Positions 38,074 to 39,058 of a stretch of DNA of 39,058 nucleotides are shown here, in pieces (the stretch's first letter is position 1; each line of letters starts with the position of its first letter). The stretch spans positions 1-39,058 of the forward strand of contig JASGFF010000020.1 of assembly GCA_047605685.1 (NCBI GenBank), written 5' to 3'. The translations under genes and the position numbers were made by a program. The DNA comes from JAUASV01 sp047605685 (GTDB taxonomy: Bacteria; Actinomycetota; Actinomycetes; Actinomycetales; Microbacteriaceae). Below the pieces are notes generated by a model. The model saw nothing but the letters and a program-made list of their open reading frames with translations, ran no database searches and had not been told where the DNA came from.

Positions 38074-38925
38074 ATGTCCGGCCCGATCGACCTGCACGCG
38101 CACTCGAGCGTGTCCGACGGCACCGACTCGCCCGCGGAGCTGGTGGGCGCGGCGCTCGCCGCGGGGATCGGCACCGTCGCGCTCACCGACCACGACTCGA
38201 CGGCCGGCTGGGCCGAGGCCTTCGCCGCGGCGGCCGGCACCGGGCTGACGGTCGTGCCGGGCATGGAGCTGAGCACCAACCACGGTCCGGCGAGCGTGCA
38301 CCTGCTCGCCTACCTGTTCGATCCCGAGGACGAGCGGATCCTGGCCGAGACGGCGCGCATCCGCGACGGCCGGCTGCACCGCGCCGAGCGCATCGTGGAG
38401 CGGATCGCCCGCGACTATCCGCTGCGCTGGGACGACGTGCTCGCCCGGTCCACCGACGGCGGCAGCGTCGGCCGGCCGCACATCGCCGACGCGCTCGTCG
38501 CGCGCGGCATCGTCGCCGACCGGGATGCCGCCTTCGAGAGCATCCTGCACTGGCGCGGCGCCTATTACGAGAAGTACTACGCCCCCAGCCCGCTCGAGGG
38601 GGTGCGCATGGTGGTCGCCGCGGGGGGCGTGCCGGTGCTCGCGCATCCGGCCACCGAGGGACGGTGGCGGGTGCTCGAGCGCTCGGTCGTCGCCGAGCTC
38701 GTCGACGCGGGCCTCGCCGGCCTCGAGCTGGGCCACCGGGACAACACCCCGGCCGGGCGCGAGCGGCTCGCCGAGCTCGCCGAGGAGTTCGGCCTGCTCG
38801 TCACCGGCTCGAGCGACTACCACGGCGCCGGCAAGCCGAACCGGCTCGGCGAGAACAGCACGAGCCCCGAGGCCCTCGCCCGCATCCTCGAGCTCGGCAG
38901 CGGCTCGGCGGCGTTCCGCGGCTGA
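38074..38925 (+). CDS. PHP-domain phosphoesterase (TrpH/YciV type)
   Basis: Metal-dependent phosphoesterase of 283 residues in the PHP family that includes RNase AM/YciV and 3',5'-nucleoside bisphosphate phosphatases. The metal motifs are DLHAHSSVSDGTDSP at the start, ALTDHDSTAGW, the Glu-containing PGMELSTNHG and VHLLAYLFD. Later motifs are RPHIADALV, PVLAHPAT and the closing GSSDYHGAGK. The length matches the family. It is divergent from the endonuclease-family gene. Likely role: breakdown of phosphoadenosine phosphate or short RNA ends, inferred from the family. Confidence 0.9.
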   Translation: MSGPIDLHAHSSVSDGTDSPAELVGAALAAGIGTVALTDHDSTAGWAEAFAAAAGTGLTVVPGMELSTNHGPASVHLLAYLFDPEDERILAETARIRDGRLHRAERIVERIARDYPLRWDDVLARSTDGGSVGRPHIADALVARGIVADRDAAFESILHWRGAYYEKYYAPSPLEGVRMVVAAGGVPVLAHPATEGRWRVLERSVVAELVDAGLAGLELGHRDNTPAGRERLAELAEEFGLLVTGSSDYHGAGKPNRLGENSTSPEALARILELGSGSAAFRG

Positions 38926-38964
38926 GGACCGTTCCACGGCCGCGGCGCGGCCGGTCAGCCGCCC

Positions 38965-39018
38965 CCGGTCGGCAGGCCCGGTCGGCGGACCCGGTTCGGC
39001 GGGCCCGGTTCAGCCGGC
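38965..39018. repeat. 13-14-bp imperfect tandem repeat, four copies
   Basis: CCGGTCGGCAGGC, CCGGTCGGCGGAC, CCGGTTCGGCGGGC and CCGGTTCAGCCGGC are adjacent. The last contains the minus-strand stop of a possible gene running off the window edge. Confidence 0.75.
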
Positions 39019-39058
39019 GGGCGATGCCGGCGGCGGGGTCGGCTGCCCGCCCGCCGGA
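39010..39058 (-). CDS. Possible 3' end of a minus-strand gene, cut by window end
   Basis: A minus-strand frame open to the window edge reads PAGGQPTPPPASPAG and then TGA (39010-39012). A Pro/Ala/Gly tail is a common C-terminus in actinobacterial proteins, and the tandem repeat at its stop repeats the pattern of other genes here. Only 15 residues are visible, so this is a weak call and the product cannot be named. Confidence 0.3.
   Translation of the reverse strand, partial: PAGGQPTPPPASPAG

Noticed and set aside
1..39058. tRNA, rRNA or riboswitch genes
   Set aside because: No cloverleaf with a TTCGAAtCC-like T arm, no rRNA-like block and no recognisable riboswitch core was seen in the intergenic gaps, all of which are shorter than 200 bp.

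Overview
The window looks like a chromosomal segment of a high-GC Gram-positive actinobacterium, most likely of the Microbacteriaceae or a close relative. The reasons are the very GC-rich codon use with many GTG starts, a mycothiol-type deacetylase, a 7Fe ferredoxin next to a DapC-type aminotransferase, the long actinobacterial form of DapD, a DUF3117 protein, and many promoters that put a TAnnnT -10 box 6-8 bases before the start codon (leaderless transcripts). From memory, much of the gene order (mshB, fdxC, dapC ... dapD, dapE, DUF3117, O-methyltransferase, tatB, mrp, DUF1003, CBS/MgtE-N protein, YflT-like stress protein) matches the Rv1170-Rv1234 interval of Mycobacterium tuberculosis. No rRNA, tRNA, transposase, integrase or CRISPR array was seen.

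Layout. 1-1562: 3' part of the ribosome-associated GTPase typA. 1603-5170 (minus): elemental iron uptake operon efeU-efeO-efeB, preceded by a good DtxR/IdeR-type iron box. 5252-8809 (plus): mshB-like deacetylase, ferredoxin fdxA, aminotransferase dapC and citrate synthase gltA. 8871-23366: an accessory block. 23392-25485: dapD and dapE, divergent, which with dapC belong to the succinylase route to diaminopimelate and lysine. 25482-28279: PIG-V-like membrane glycosyltransferase, DUF3117, O-methyltransferase and tatB. 28322-31193: aldehyde dehydrogenase, LysR regulator and a tiny membrane protein. 31215-34147 (minus): mrp, DUF1003 and CBS/MgtE-N genes, overlapping. 34224-38925: YflT-like stress protein, aminopeptidase P, a membrane-anchored orphan, an endonuclease/exonuclease/phosphatase-family protein and a PHP phosphoesterase.

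The accessory block is the main interest. It splits the lysine/TCA neighbourhood and carries a GntR/UTRA regulator, an aldo/keto reductase, three M20-family proteins, a D-glutamate-cyclase-like protein (DUF4392), a RidA-type imine deaminase, an NtaA/EmoA/YxeK-type FMN monooxygenase, a complete peptide-type ABC importer (fused double ATPase, lipoprotein receptor, two permeases) and a short flavin reductase. Together they read as one import-and-degradation pathway: uptake of a peptide-like or amide-linked amino-acid derivative, amide hydrolysis by M20 enzymes, flavin-dependent oxidative C-N or C-S cleavage, cleanup of imines by RidA, and handling of a glutamate-like product. The substrate is not known. 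The first M20 protein of the plus-strand operon has lost nearly all metal ligands, so the system pairs an M20 pseudoenzyme with an intact M20 hydrolase.

Two patterns run through the whole window. One is the set of TAnnnT-N6-8-start leaderless promoters, found mostly at the conserved genes and rarely inside the accessory block. The other is a set of 13-23 bp tandem repeats that begin at, include or immediately follow the stop codons of about eight genes.
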